Shown piece by piece: positions 38,402 to 47,577 of a stretch of 64,000 bases of DNA. Origin of the DNA: Flavobacteriales bacterium. Its GTDB lineage: Bacteria; Bacteroidota; Bacteroidia; Flavobacteriales_F; PHOS-HE28. The stretch covers positions 1 through 64,000 of the forward strand of contig JADJAA010000002.1 of the NCBI GenBank assembly GCA_016704485.1, read 5' to 3'. Made by a program: the position numbers and the translations under genes. How positions within the stretch are numbered: the stretch's first letter is position 1; every line of letters starts with the position of its first letter. The notes under the pieces were generated by a model. The model worked only from the letters and a program-made list of their open reading frames with translations, did no database searches and was not told where the DNA came from.

Positions 38402-38440
38402 CAAAAAAGAAAAAGGAGGCTGAAAAGCCTCCCCCTTCAA
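38402..38440 (-). terminator. Rho-independent terminator after the porG-like gene
   Basis: On the minus strand GGAGGC pairs with GCCTCC across a short loop (38415-38432), followed by a T-rich tail at 38402-38414. It lies 23-60 bases beyond the stop of the leftward outer-membrane gene. Confidence 0.85.
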
Positions 38441-38462
38441 AAAAATGTTGAACCCTACTGAT

Positions 38463-39413
38463 CTAGAACTTAGCGCGGGATTTGCGTCCTACACGCTTGT
38501 TACCGCGGATCCAGTTATACCGTTGGCGGTAGAAGTTGGATTGACCACGCAAGACGTAACTGTAGGTCAAGGTCATTGTCAAATAACTATCATTATGGGA
38601 CGCATCTCCACGCTGTGCTCCAGGACCATAATTTTTCGGATTCACGTAATCAGGCTGAACCGATTCCGGAAGCGCGTCGTATTCTGCTTGGGACATGGAT
38701 TGGTTGGCGAGATCAATGGCCAATGGGCTGCTAAGATCAGCGGGGTCCGCATAAACAGTACTTGCATCATCCAAATAATCGCTGAAAGTCGTACGCCAGC
38801 CGAAATCATAACCGATCCGATGCCTACGCTTGAATGTTAGGTGCATTCCGATACCTGCAGGAATACTTATGCCGATATTGGAATAAGCCACATTTTCCGT
38901 TTCCAGAGGTTTCAGTGCATAGGACTCACCCTCACCGTTCAACTGTCCTTTAGGGTTGCTATAGTAAGCAGCTAGACCTACATATCCGAACAAACGGAAA
39001 TCCGTCTTGTAGCGTCCGCTTCCACCAAGGTCATTGTCCTGAAATAAAGTGAACTCTGGACGAACATAAAGCTCGAACATGTCATTTCGGAAATTCAAGT
39101 TACGACCCACACGAGGGCGATATGTGGATTCAGAATCCCTTCCCTGAATACGGAAATAAAGAAGTCCGGCATTGATGCTGATCAACCGATTGATCTTACG
39201 ACGCGCAAAACCGCCGATCGCCCAACGGGTCTGGTTCAGCTTCATATCCCATACAAAATCCCTGCGAGGTTGGTCTTTTCCACCCATCTCACCAAGGTAA
39301 TTGGCACCACCCAAGTGGAGACCTACATCCCAGAGATACTGGGCATTAGCGTTCGATGTTCCCATGAAGAAAACACTGAGAACAAATACAGAACGAGTAA
39401 GATTACGGATCAT
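38463..39413 (-). CDS. porG: PorG-like outer-membrane protein (DUF6089 family), T9SS-associated
   Basis: 316 residues with a signal peptide (VLSVFFMGTSNANAQ). The body has DVGLHLGGANYLGEMGGK, alternating strands, FGYVGLAAYYSNPKGQL, LKPLETENVAYSNIGISIPA and a C-terminal aromatic beta-strand region (YLTMTLTYSYVLRGQ), as in the PorG/DUF6089 family. PorG is an outer-membrane partner of the T9SS core. The window's many T9SS cargo genes make this fit. It is monocistronic, with its own terminator and a promoter-like element at 39444-39451. Family fairly sure; orthology to PorG less so. Confidence 0.75.
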   Translation of the reverse strand: MIRNLTRSVFVLSVFFMGTSNANAQYLWDVGLHLGGANYLGEMGGKDQPRRDFVWDMKLNQTRWAIGGFARRKINRLISINAGLLYFRIQGRDSESTYRPRVGRNLNFRNDMFELYVRPEFTLFQDNDLGGSGRYKTDFRLFGYVGLAAYYSNPKGQLNGEGESYALKPLETENVAYSNIGISIPAGIGMHLTFKRRHRIGYDFGWRTTFSDYLDDASTVYADPADLSSPLAIDLANQSMSQAEYDALPESVQPDYVNPKNYGPGAQRGDASHNDSYLTMTLTYSYVLRGQSNFYRQRYNWIRGNKRVGRKSRAKF

Positions 39414-39443
39414 TTCAGAGAAATAGGTCTACGGTCAATTGGG

Positions 39444-39451
39444 CAAACTTA
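39444..39451 (-). promoter_or_regulatory. Candidate -7 element (TAAGTTTG) for the porG-like gene
   Basis: Minus-strand TAAGTTTG matches TAnnTTTG and lies 30 bases upstream of ATG 39413. Confidence 0.5.
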
Positions 39452-39535
39452 ATAAAGATCCCGTTACGCATACGTAATTTCCACAGAGAGGATATCAACA
39501 TTGTGGAGAATCCATTCAAACTTGTCAAGAGCAGA

Positions 39536-39543
39536 TACCTTTG
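39536..39543 (+). promoter_or_regulatory. Candidate promoter (TTG at 39511, TACCTTTG) for the NPD-type gene
   Basis: TACCTTTG at 39536-39543 with TTG at 39511-39513 gives spacing close to the -33/-7 pattern of the phylum. It sits 10 bases before ATG 39554 and so decides the start over the upstream ATG at 39503. Confidence 0.6.
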
Positions 39544-39553
39544 CGACCACGAT

Positions 39554-40522
39554 ATGGTGACGTTTGATAGGATCCCTCGACTTTTTGGAATCAAATATCC
39601 TCTGGTCCAGGCTGGAATGATCTGGTGTTCAGGCTGGGAGCTGGCCTCAGCCGTGAGTAATTCAGGTGGTTTAGGTGTAATAGGTTCCGGTTCAATGTAT
39701 CCAGATGTACTTCGAGCACATATTCGGAAATGCAAGGGCGCTACGAACAACCCATTCGCTGTGAATGTTCCATTGCTCTATCCGAATATCGAGGAGCATA
39801 TGGCAGTGATCATGGAGGAAGAAGTGCCAATTGTCTTCACAAGTGCTGGGAATCCAGCGGTTTGGACGAATAAGCTGAAACAGAAAGGAGTGAAAGTTGT
39901 TCACGTTGTGAGCAGTACGAAATTCGCCCTTAAAGCTGAGCAAGCTGGTGTTGACGCAATTGTAGCAGAAGGGTTTGAGGCAGGTGGCCACAATGGGCGA
40001 GAGGAAACCACAACGTTGGTGCTGGTGCCGATGGTCTGCGATGCAGTGCAGATACCTGTAATTGCAGCTGGTGGTATATCAGATGGTCGTTCTATGCTTG
40101 CTGCCATGTGCTTGGGTGCCGATGGCGTCCAGGTCGGAAGTCGATTTGTTTGTTCCAAGGAATCTTCGGCGCATATAGGTTTCAAGGAACAGGTCGTCGC
40201 AGCAGGAGAAGGGGCTACACAATTGACACTGAAGGAGTTGACTCCGGTTAGATTATTGCGGAACTCCTTTTATAAGCAGATCGAAGAGGCCTATGCCAGA
40301 TGTGCAACGCCCGAGGAGTTGCGTACTTTATTGGGTCGGGCAAGAGCAAAAGCAGGCATGTTCGAAGGTGATCTCGAACAAGGCGAGTTGGAGATCGGAC
40401 AGGTCGCCGGGCGCATCGGAAATGTACTGTCAGCGCGAGAGATCGTTCAGGAGATCGTTAAGGATTTCAATAGGATGAAGAACAACTTGACCGGAATGGC
40501 GGACCTTTCATTCATTCAATAG
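39554..40522 (+). CDS. NPD/FabK-like flavin-dependent enzyme (nitronate monooxygenase family)
   Basis: About 322 residues from ATG 39554. TIM-barrel FMN-binding family: IKYPLVQAGMIWCSGWELAS, SNSGGLGVIGSGSM, EGFEAGGHNGREETTTLVLV and AAGGISDGRSMLAAMCLGAD. The GGHNG and GGISDGR blocks fit both nitronate monooxygenase and FabK enoyl-ACP reductase, and the sequence alone does not separate them. The C-terminal tail is helical. It is alone between divergent porG-like and the following T9SS gene. The start is set by the promoter. Confidence 0.85.
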   Translation: MVTFDRIPRLFGIKYPLVQAGMIWCSGWELASAVSNSGGLGVIGSGSMYPDVLRAHIRKCKGATNNPFAVNVPLLYPNIEEHMAVIMEEEVPIVFTSAGNPAVWTNKLKQKGVKVVHVVSSTKFALKAEQAGVDAIVAEGFEAGGHNGREETTTLVLVPMVCDAVQIPVIAAGGISDGRSMLAAMCLGADGVQVGSRFVCSKESSAHIGFKEQVVAAGEGATQLTLKELTPVRLLRNSFYKQIEEAYARCATPEELRTLLGRARAKAGMFEGDLEQGELEIGQVAGRIGNVLSAREIVQEIVKDFNRMKNNLTGMADLSFIQ

Positions 40523-40580
40523 GCTGAATGTGGCAACAAAGTGATCTGTTCGGACGTCTATATAACGTTGATCTGAATTA

Positions 40581-42650
40581 ATGTGGCGTTTGGTCATACG
40601 TAGTGTTCTTTCGATCTGTATTCAGGTCGTGATCGTAGGTGTCCTCATTGCGGCACCTCTGGATCCGCCTGCTGTGCATTGCGCTAATGTTGATGCGAGC
40701 GGGAACGTTACGATTTCCTGGACACCGATCACCGATCCAGGCGGAGCGTTTCAGCAATACGACATTTACCACTCGGCACTTGTAGCTGGTCCCTTCGCTC
40801 CGCTTACCACCATCTTCGCGATCGGCCAAAGTAACTTCGTTCATATTGGGGCTGCGGCCGATGTAGGACCACAGTTCTACTACATCACCACCACCAATAA
40901 TGCGGTGCCACCAGAGGTATCCATGCCAAGTGATACCATAGCGACGTTGTTTCTGCAAGTTTTTCAAAGCACCCCGCTCGGCAGTGCGAACCTGTCCTGG
41001 AATGCACCAGCCACCGCACCCACCGCGGATAATGAATTCTCCGTATGGTTGGAATACCCAATTGGAACGTGGTCGATATTGGGGAATGTAGCGGACACTG
41101 TATTCAGTTACCAGCATGTGGTGGACGTGTGTGAAGATTCGCTCACGTTCCGCATTGGTCTTTCGGACGCCACGGGGTGTACCTCTTTCAGCAACCTTAA
41201 CGGCGACGTTTTCGCAGATGCAACACCCCCATCAATGCCCATTCTTACGGCTGTGACCGTGGATACGCTGACCGGCCTTACCTCCGTTATTTGGGCACCC
41301 AGTCCGGAACCGGATACGGACGGATACATCGTACTGTGGGTAACACCCACCGGAGGGGTGATCATCGATACATTATACGGACAGAACAATACCAGCTATA
41401 CGTGGCTCAATAGTAATTCTGATATCGGAAGCGAATCATTTACGGTTGCAGCCTTTGATACCTGTGAAGTAGGAGTTCCTCCCAGCCCGAATACGAGTGC
41501 CACGCGTGCGCCCCACGGTACCGTTCATGTGGACGCACAATATGATCTTTGCGGAGCCCAGGTAGATCTTTCCTGGTCAGAATACATTGGGTGGGAAGTA
41601 GAGTCCTATCAGATCTACGCGCAGGTGGATGGCGGGCCGTGGAACGTGCTATCGACAGTGCCGTCAACTCAAACCGGATATGCTCACGACGTTGCTCCGG
41701 ACCGTAGTTATTGTTATGTGATCATGGCAATTCGAGGAACAGGTGCAGTGACTTCATTGAGCAATAAAATATGCGTCCTTACTTATTATCCGAACGCGCC
41801 ATCGTTCAATTACATCCAAACAGTGACGGTTACTGGTGAGGATCAGATCACCATAGTCGATAGTGTGGATATGAGTGCAACGGTAAGTGAGTATCGATTC
41901 GAGCGTTCCAGGGATGGTGGGCCATATCTCAGTATTGCGACTGCACCCGGTTCGTCAGGACCGACGATCACAATTACGGATAACGATGTGGAAACCTCCT
42001 TGAGCGGCTATCGTTACAGAGTAGTGGTGCAGGATAGTTGTGGTGTGCCGGCACTTACAAGCAACACAGGAGGTAGCATCCTATTGCGGGCAACACCGGA
42101 CCTGAATGGTACCAACAAATTGGATTGGAACGGGTATGAGGATTGGGCGGGCAGTGTTGGTTCTTATACGATCTATAGAAGCGTAGAGGATTTGCCATTT
42201 GAAGTGCTCGCTGTTGTTCCTTCATTGCCATGGAAATATACCGATCCGGTTCAGGACCTCACAGCGACCGATGGGAAATTCTGCTACTTTGTAGTAGCCA
42301 GTGAAATTGGAAATCCTTCAGGTATCGATAGTACTTCCGTAAGCAATACTTCATGTGCCATACAAGAGGAATTGGTGTACATCCCGAACGCATTCGTTAT
42401 CGGTGGATATAATCCGACATTCTTCCCGGTACTGTCCTATGTTGATGTGGAAGAATACGAGCTAAGTATAATCAACCGTTGGGGAATGGTCATTTGGTCC
42501 ACCAACGATCCGGTCGAGCCTTGGGATGGCAGGATCGAGAGCGGATGTGCACCGATCGGTGTTTATGGTTATTACCTTTCAGTCAAGAATGGTGCAGGCC
42601 GTCACATCGAACGAAGAGGTACGGTAACCTTGCTTACTGCTTCAGAGTAA
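40581..42650 (+). CDS. Secreted fibronectin-type-III-like protein with type B T9SS sorting domain
   Basis: 689 residues with an N-terminal hydrophobic signal (VLSICIQVVIVGVLIAAP). Several beta-sandwich repeats like FN3 follow (NVTISWTPITDPGGAFQQYD, SANLSWNAPA, QVDLSWSEYIGWEVESYQIY, NKLDWNGYEDWAGSVGSYTI). The C-terminal 85 residues are the gliding-motility-associated (CHU_C/type B) domain: YIPNAFVIGGYNPTFFPV, LSIINRWGMVIWSTND, EPWDGRIE and VYGYYLSVKN. It is exported through T9SS and held at or released from the cell surface. An adhesin-like role is inferred; no enzyme domain seen. Confidence 0.88.
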   Translation: MWRLVIRSVLSICIQVVIVGVLIAAPLDPPAVHCANVDASGNVTISWTPITDPGGAFQQYDIYHSALVAGPFAPLTTIFAIGQSNFVHIGAAADVGPQFYYITTTNNAVPPEVSMPSDTIATLFLQVFQSTPLGSANLSWNAPATAPTADNEFSVWLEYPIGTWSILGNVADTVFSYQHVVDVCEDSLTFRIGLSDATGCTSFSNLNGDVFADATPPSMPILTAVTVDTLTGLTSVIWAPSPEPDTDGYIVLWVTPTGGVIIDTLYGQNNTSYTWLNSNSDIGSESFTVAAFDTCEVGVPPSPNTSATRAPHGTVHVDAQYDLCGAQVDLSWSEYIGWEVESYQIYAQVDGGPWNVLSTVPSTQTGYAHDVAPDRSYCYVIMAIRGTGAVTSLSNKICVLTYYPNAPSFNYIQTVTVTGEDQITIVDSVDMSATVSEYRFERSRDGGPYLSIATAPGSSGPTITITDNDVETSLSGYRYRVVVQDSCGVPALTSNTGGSILLRATPDLNGTNKLDWNGYEDWAGSVGSYTIYRSVEDLPFEVLAVVPSLPWKYTDPVQDLTATDGKFCYFVVASEIGNPSGIDSTSVSNTSCAIQEELVYIPNAFVIGGYNPTFFPVLSYVDVEEYELSIINRWGMVIWSTNDPVEPWDGRIESGCAPIGVYGYYLSVKNGAGRHIERRGTVTLLTASE

Positions 42651-42712
42651 GACCTCCTTCCATTGTTCCATGGATCTAGGATCCCAGGACGTTTGAATTC
42701 GTTTTCTTGCCG

Positions 42713-42720
42713 TACTTTTG
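42713..42720 (+). promoter_or_regulatory. Candidate -7 element (TACTTTTG) for guaB
   Basis: TACTTTTG ends three bases before ATG 42724. Transcription would then start at or inside the start codon, so guaB may be leaderless or use a later start. Confidence 0.45.
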
Positions 42721-42723
42721 TGC

Positions 42724-44253
42724 ATGGAACGATCCACGGCACTCCGGTCTGAACGGACCTCTCCGAAGGTTGCAGTTAAAAGCTATTCCCAAGAAGATAA
42801 ATTCGTAGGAGAAGGACTCACGTACGATGATGTCTTACTCGTACCAGCATACAGTGAGGTGTTGCCTCGCGAAGTGGATATCCGATCTCAATTCACGCGT
42901 AACATCACACTCAATGTGCCGATCGTTTCAGCTGCGATGGATACCGTTACGGGTGCTGACCTCGCAATTGCCATAGCTCAACAAGGAGGTATTGGTGTAG
43001 TACATAAGAATCAAACGATCGCTGAACAAGCGGCCGAAGTACGACGCGTAAAACGTTCAGAAAGCGGCATGATCATGGATCCGGTAACACTCGATGAGAA
43101 TGCGCTGGTCGGGGACGCATTGAAACTCATGCGGGAACACACAATCGGTGGTATTCCAGTGGTCAATGCGAGTAAAAAGCTCGTCGGAATTGTTACGAAC
43201 CGTGATCTTCGGTTTGAGAAGAAAATGAACAAGCCTGTTGCTGAAGTGATGACCAGCAAGAACATCATTTCCGCGAAGCCGGATACCACAATGGCGCAGG
43301 CCGAAGAGATCCTTCAAGAGTTCAAGATCGAGAAACTTCCCGTGTTGGATAAGAATGGGACCCTTGTGGGCCTGATCACATACAAGGACATTTTGAAACT
43401 CCGTCAACGGCCAAATGCTTGCAAGGATAAACACGGCCGCTTGCGCGTAGCGGCTGCAATGGGGGTAACATCAGACTCTCTCGAACGTGCAAAAGCACTG
43501 CGCGATGCCGGAGTGGATGCGCTTGTGATCGATACTGCCCATGGGCATAGCAAAGGAGTTATTGAAATGCTGAAGAGCATAAAAGCGGAGATCAATGATG
43601 TGGATATTATCGTTGGTAACGTCGCAACCGGTGAGGCAGCATTGATGCTTGCTGATGCAGGAGCAGATGCCGTTAAGGTCGGAATTGGACCTGGTAGTAT
43701 ATGCACCACAAGGATCATCGCCGGGGTTGGTGTACCCCAGCTTACCGCTGTTCTGGATTGTGTTAAAGCGTTGGAAGGAACCGGTGTTCCGGTAATAGCG
43801 GACGGTGGTATTCGATACACTGGGGATATTGTGAAGGCGCTTGCTTGCGGAGCCGGCACTGTAATGGTTGGGTCCATGTTCGCTGGCGTCGAGGAAAGCC
43901 CAGGTGAGACCATTATTTATGAAGGGCGCAGGTTCAAGGCATACCGAGGCATGGGATCGATAGAAGCCATGCAACAGGGCAGCAAGGACCGCTACTTCCA
44001 GGATATGGAGGATGACATTAGGAAACTCGTACCTGAGGGGATCAGTGGTCGAGTACCGTACAAGGGCAAACTGGAAGAAGTCGTGCACCAGTTGGTGGGT
44101 GGTTTAAGAGCGGGAATGGGCTATTGTGGTGCGGGAAATATGGGGGCGTTAAGGAATGCACGGTTCATTCGGATCACCAATGCTGGCATGAAAGAAAGCC
44201 ATCCGCATGACGTATTCATTACAAGGGAGGCGCCGAATTATAGTCACCTTTAA
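42724..44253 (+). CDS. guaB: Inosine-5'-monophosphate dehydrogenase
   Basis: About 509 residues from ATG 42724; a TTG two codons earlier is possible. IMPDH oxidises IMP to XMP with NAD, the committed step of GMP synthesis. Evidence: FVGEGLTYDDVLLVPAYSEV, two CBS domains (about residues 110-230) with HTIGGIPVVNASKKLVGIVT, GVDALVIDTAHGHSKGVIE, and the active-site loop GPGSICTTRIIAGVGVPQL with its catalytic Cys. Also ADGGIRYTGDIVKALACGAG and the YRGMGSIEAM flap. The first 20 residues before KFVGEG are longer than in most relatives and may not be translated. Confidence 0.96.
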   Translation: MERSTALRSERTSPKVAVKSYSQEDKFVGEGLTYDDVLLVPAYSEVLPREVDIRSQFTRNITLNVPIVSAAMDTVTGADLAIAIAQQGGIGVVHKNQTIAEQAAEVRRVKRSESGMIMDPVTLDENALVGDALKLMREHTIGGIPVVNASKKLVGIVTNRDLRFEKKMNKPVAEVMTSKNIISAKPDTTMAQAEEILQEFKIEKLPVLDKNGTLVGLITYKDILKLRQRPNACKDKHGRLRVAAAMGVTSDSLERAKALRDAGVDALVIDTAHGHSKGVIEMLKSIKAEINDVDIIVGNVATGEAALMLADAGADAVKVGIGPGSICTTRIIAGVGVPQLTAVLDCVKALEGTGVPVIADGGIRYTGDIVKALACGAGTVMVGSMFAGVEESPGETIIYEGRRFKAYRGMGSIEAMQQGSKDRYFQDMEDDIRKLVPEGISGRVPYKGKLEEVVHQLVGGLRAGMGYCGAGNMGALRNARFIRITNAGMKESHPHDVFITREAPNYSHL

Positions 44254-44478
44254 GTTCGTGGACCTATCTGGAATACGGTTCATGTCCAGTGGGTTTCTTG
44301 GGCAATAGCCGCACGAATTTCTTCAAGTTCGTCCTCTGAATGGACGGTTGACGTGCATAGGATCCGCATGGACCATGTATGCTTCTCCCTTAGCCAAGGA
44401 CAGCTCATAAGGTGATCTGCATTAGCGTTGGATCTTTTTAACGGTACGAAAGTTGACGGCAACGTTGTTGATAACGGT

Positions 44479-44486
44479 TACATTTG
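44479..44486 (+). promoter_or_regulatory. Candidate -7 element (TACATTTG) for the chaperone operon
   Basis: TACATTTG lies about 70 bases before the PpiC-family start, with a TTG 23 bases upstream (near 44453). The rest of the 289-base gap after guaB shows nothing else. Confidence 0.5.
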
Positions 44487-44554
44487 CCACCCTTTCCGCC
44501 ATTTGGAAGCATAACGAACGTGTGGAATAATTAACGTTATACATGCACATAGCA

Positions 44555-46708
44555 ATGAAGATGCGAAAGTTCTATTCTCTGGCCCTGCTCGTGCTGGCCA
44601 CGATCTCTGTTAATGCTCAGACCGAAGTGGCCGATCCGGTTCTTATGACCGTTGATGGCAATCCCGTTACGCGCGGTGAGTTTGAAGCGATCTATAAGAA
44701 GAACAATAAGGACGCAAGCGTGACCAAGGAAGCGCTGGATGAATACTTGGAGCTGTTCATGAATTACAAGCTCAAGGTTCGCGAAGCAGAGGCATTGGGT
44801 ATGGATACCGTTACCAAATTCCGCAACGAACTTGAAGGATATCGCAAACAATTGGCCAGACCGTATTTGATCGATCGTGAATTGAACGAAGCACTCATGC
44901 AAGAGGCTTTCGGCCGTATGGGGCAAGAAGTTCGTGCAAGCCATATTCTCGTTTCAGTTGGGCCTGATGCAACACCGGAGGACACGCTGGTCGCATGGAA
45001 AAGGATCTCGGAATTGCGTGAACGCGTTGTGAAAGGAGAAGATTTTGCAGCCATAGCCAAGTCAAAAGGCGGGTCAGATGATCCTAGTGTTGCTAAGAAT
45101 GGCGGAGACCTGGGGTATTTCAGCGCACTTCAAATGGTCTATCCCTTTGAAACTGCTGCATTTACTACTGAGGTAGGTCAGGTTAGCCATCCGGTGCGAA
45201 CACGGTTCGGGTACCATATCATTAAGGTTTCGGACAAACGCCCGGCACGTGGTCAGGTGAAAGTGTCCCATATAATGTTGAGAAGTACGGAGGAGGATCC
45301 AAGTGAAAAACAAAAGACGGATGCTGACCGGATCGCTGAGATAAACCGCCAGATCAGAGCTGGTGAGATCTCCTTCGCAGATGCTGCAGTTAAGTACAGC
45401 GAAGATGAAAGTTCCAATACGAAGGGTGGGGAACTGCCAATGTTCGGTACGGGAAAAATGATCGAGGAGTTCGAGGATGCTTCTTTCGCTCTTAAAGCGG
45501 ATGGCGATATCAGTGAGCCGGTAAAGACCCGGTATGGTTGGCATATCATCCAACGCATGGAATACAAAGCACCCCCCACGTTCGATGAAGCAAAGGGTGA
45601 ACTGAAGAACAAGATCGGTAAGGATAGTAGAGCGGAGATCACGCGAAATGCCTTCTTGGAAAAATTGAAAAAGGATTACGGGGTGCAGGTTAAGAAGGAG
45701 AATATCAAACCGATCTATGCATTAGTGGATACTACCATCTTCATGAAAGGGCAGACACTGAATGATACGCTGATCCGTAAGAACTTGGAGGAAGGCATCT
45801 ACAAAAAGGGTGGCCTCACCTACAAGCGTGAATTGTCGGGTATGATAAAAGATGGTAAGCTGGTAACCAGCCGAAGCAGACAATATGATGAACTTACCCA
45901 GACCATGGAAGACACGATCGTTGTGCGGGATATGGTTGAAGGTTGGTCCTATAATCGTGCTATTACCTCGAAGCTTACGAAACCCTTGGTGGTGATCCGT
46001 GATCGCACGTTCACGCAGAAGGACTTCCTCAATTCGTTGGAAGAGAAACAGCGACGTGAGCGATCCATTCCTGTAAAGGAATATGTTAACGCCAAGTTCG
46101 ACGAGTTCGTGGATGAGCAGGTATTGAAATATGAGGACGAGCATCTCGAAGCGAAGTACACGGATTTCCGCATGCTCATGAAAGAGTACCGCGATGGCAT
46201 TCTCCTTTTTGAATTGACCGATGAAAAGGTATGGGGTCGTGCTGTTAAGGACACAGCAGGTCTGGAAGCATTTCACACTTCACATGCAGATGAGTTCATG
46301 TGGGATACGCGCTACGACGTTGATATTTACACGTGTTCGGATGCGGCCGTTGCCAAGAGCCTCCGTTCGTTGTATAAAAAAGGAAAGCGTGGTGCGGAGC
46401 TTACCAAGGCCTTGAACGAGAACGACCCGTTGGCGCTCTCCATAGAGACCGGGCTGTATTCATTGGAACAGAAACCCTTCTTATCTCAGGTTACCAAGCC
46501 AGGGATGTCTTCTGATCTAGCTTTGGATGGAAGGGTGATAGTTGTGGATATGAAGAAGATCATACCACCTTCTCCGAAGACCTTGGACGAAGCACGCGGA
46601 GCGATAACTGCAGCTTATCAGGATAGCTTGGAAAAGGCCTGGGTAAGCGAGTTACGCGCAAAGTACCCCGTGGTCATTGAAAAGGACGTGCTCTATTCGA
46701 TAAAGTGA
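44555..46708 (+). CDS. Periplasmic parvulin-type peptidyl-prolyl isomerase (two PpiC domains)
   Basis: About 717 residues starting at ATG 44555 (44543 and 44561 are also in frame), with a signal peptide (FYSLALLVLATISVNAQ). A SurA-N-like helical region (residues about 25-120) is followed by two rotamase domains: VRASHILVSVGPDATPEDT with GYHIIKVSDKR, and VKVSHIMLRSTEEDPSEKQ with YGWHIIQRMEYK. The C-terminal 350 residues are helical and charged. Likely an outer-membrane-protein folding factor. It overlaps the next gene by four bases, giving a three-gene chaperone operon. Confidence 0.9.
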   Translation: MKMRKFYSLALLVLATISVNAQTEVADPVLMTVDGNPVTRGEFEAIYKKNNKDASVTKEALDEYLELFMNYKLKVREAEALGMDTVTKFRNELEGYRKQLARPYLIDRELNEALMQEAFGRMGQEVRASHILVSVGPDATPEDTLVAWKRISELRERVVKGEDFAAIAKSKGGSDDPSVAKNGGDLGYFSALQMVYPFETAAFTTEVGQVSHPVRTRFGYHIIKVSDKRPARGQVKVSHIMLRSTEEDPSEKQKTDADRIAEINRQIRAGEISFADAAVKYSEDESSNTKGGELPMFGTGKMIEEFEDASFALKADGDISEPVKTRYGWHIIQRMEYKAPPTFDEAKGELKNKIGKDSRAEITRNAFLEKLKKDYGVQVKKENIKPIYALVDTTIFMKGQTLNDTLIRKNLEEGIYKKGGLTYKRELSGMIKDGKLVTSRSRQYDELTQTMEDTIVVRDMVEGWSYNRAITSKLTKPLVVIRDRTFTQKDFLNSLEEKQRRERSIPVKEYVNAKFDEFVDEQVLKYEDEHLEAKYTDFRMLMKEYRDGILLFELTDEKVWGRAVKDTAGLEAFHTSHADEFMWDTRYDVDIYTCSDAAVAKSLRSLYKKGKRGAELTKALNENDPLALSIETGLYSLEQKPFLSQVTKPGMSSDLALDGRVIVVDMKKIIPPSPKTLDEARGAITAAYQDSLEKAWVSELRAKYPVVIEKDVLYSIK

Positions 46709-47577
46709 GTCATTCTTTATGGCATCCTGAACTACAGCGGGATCGAACAACGATCATTGTTTCGGTCCTGGTACTTATGAGCTGTGGAACGGATGATACG
46801 AATGATCCAGTTCTGGCACGTGCATTCGATAATGAATTACATTGGAGCGACCTTAGGCAGGTCATACCGGTAAGCTCCACGGAAATGGACAGTGCTGCAC
46901 TAGCTCAGCGATACATTACCAATTGGAGCAGGGATCAAGTATTGGTGCACAGAGCGGAGCAGAACCTGGGCGAGGAGCAGAAGGATTTTGTAGCTCAATT
47001 GGAAGATTATCGAAAGGACCGTTTGATCTATGCGTACGAAGAAGCATTGGTAAGCCAAAAATTGGATACGGTGGTAAGTGATCCGGAGATCGAAGCATAT
47101 TGGAAGGAGAATGAAGCGGACTTTGGACTTAAGGATAGCATGCTCAGGGTCAGATGGTCGAAGGTTCACGGAGAGGATAAGCGTTCATTGGGTCGATTGA
47201 AGAAAGCATTCAATAGCAAAGACAATGAAGAACTTCGTGAATACGAAGTATGGCTTGCTTCGCGTGGTATACCTATAGTCGACCGTAGTTCGGAGTGGAT
47301 ATCGATCCAAGAATTGGGCACTGAGGTCATTCCAGGTCGATCAAGCTTAAGCGACTTGGTTACAGGTCCTGGTAAAATGGTGATCGAGAATGGAAGTGAT
47401 GCATATTTCATGGATATATTGGAACTTCGTTCCCGGGATAGCGTTGCTCCACTGAATATGGTGGTGCAGGATATTCGATCCATTATCATCAATCAACGAA
47501 AGCTTCAGTTCGTTGAGAAGATCCGTGAAGACCTTTATCGCGAAGCGCTTGAACAGAAAGATGTTGAAATATTCTAA
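46705..47577 (+). CDS. Lipoprotein related to PPIase/SurA-type chaperones, no catalytic domain seen
   Basis: 290 residues from a GTG start overlapping the previous stop (GTGA). A hydrophobic stretch with a lipobox, VLVLMSCGTDD, predicts a lipoprotein cleaved before Cys. The rest is helical and charged: YITNWSRDQVLVHRAEQNLG and DYRKDRLIYAYEEALVSQKL resemble the N- and C-terminal helices of parvulin chaperones, and DSVAPLNMVVQDIRSIIINQ resembles the end of the PpiC core. A canonical PpiC core motif is absent. It sits between two real PpiC proteins and probably assists them. Confidence 0.75.
   Translation: MSHSLWHPELQRDRTTIIVSVLVLMSCGTDDTNDPVLARAFDNELHWSDLRQVIPVSSTEMDSAALAQRYITNWSRDQVLVHRAEQNLGEEQKDFVAQLEDYRKDRLIYAYEEALVSQKLDTVVSDPEIEAYWKENEADFGLKDSMLRVRWSKVHGEDKRSLGRLKKAFNSKDNEELREYEVWLASRGIPIVDRSSEWISIQELGTEVIPGRSSLSDLVTGPGKMVIENGSDAYFMDILELRSRDSVAPLNMVVQDIRSIIINQRKLQFVEKIREDLYREALEQKDVEIF

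Noticed and set aside
44254..44542. Possible small gene or RNA between guaB and the PpiC gene
   Set aside because: Only a promoter-like element near 44479 was evident. The short frames present have no protein-like character.
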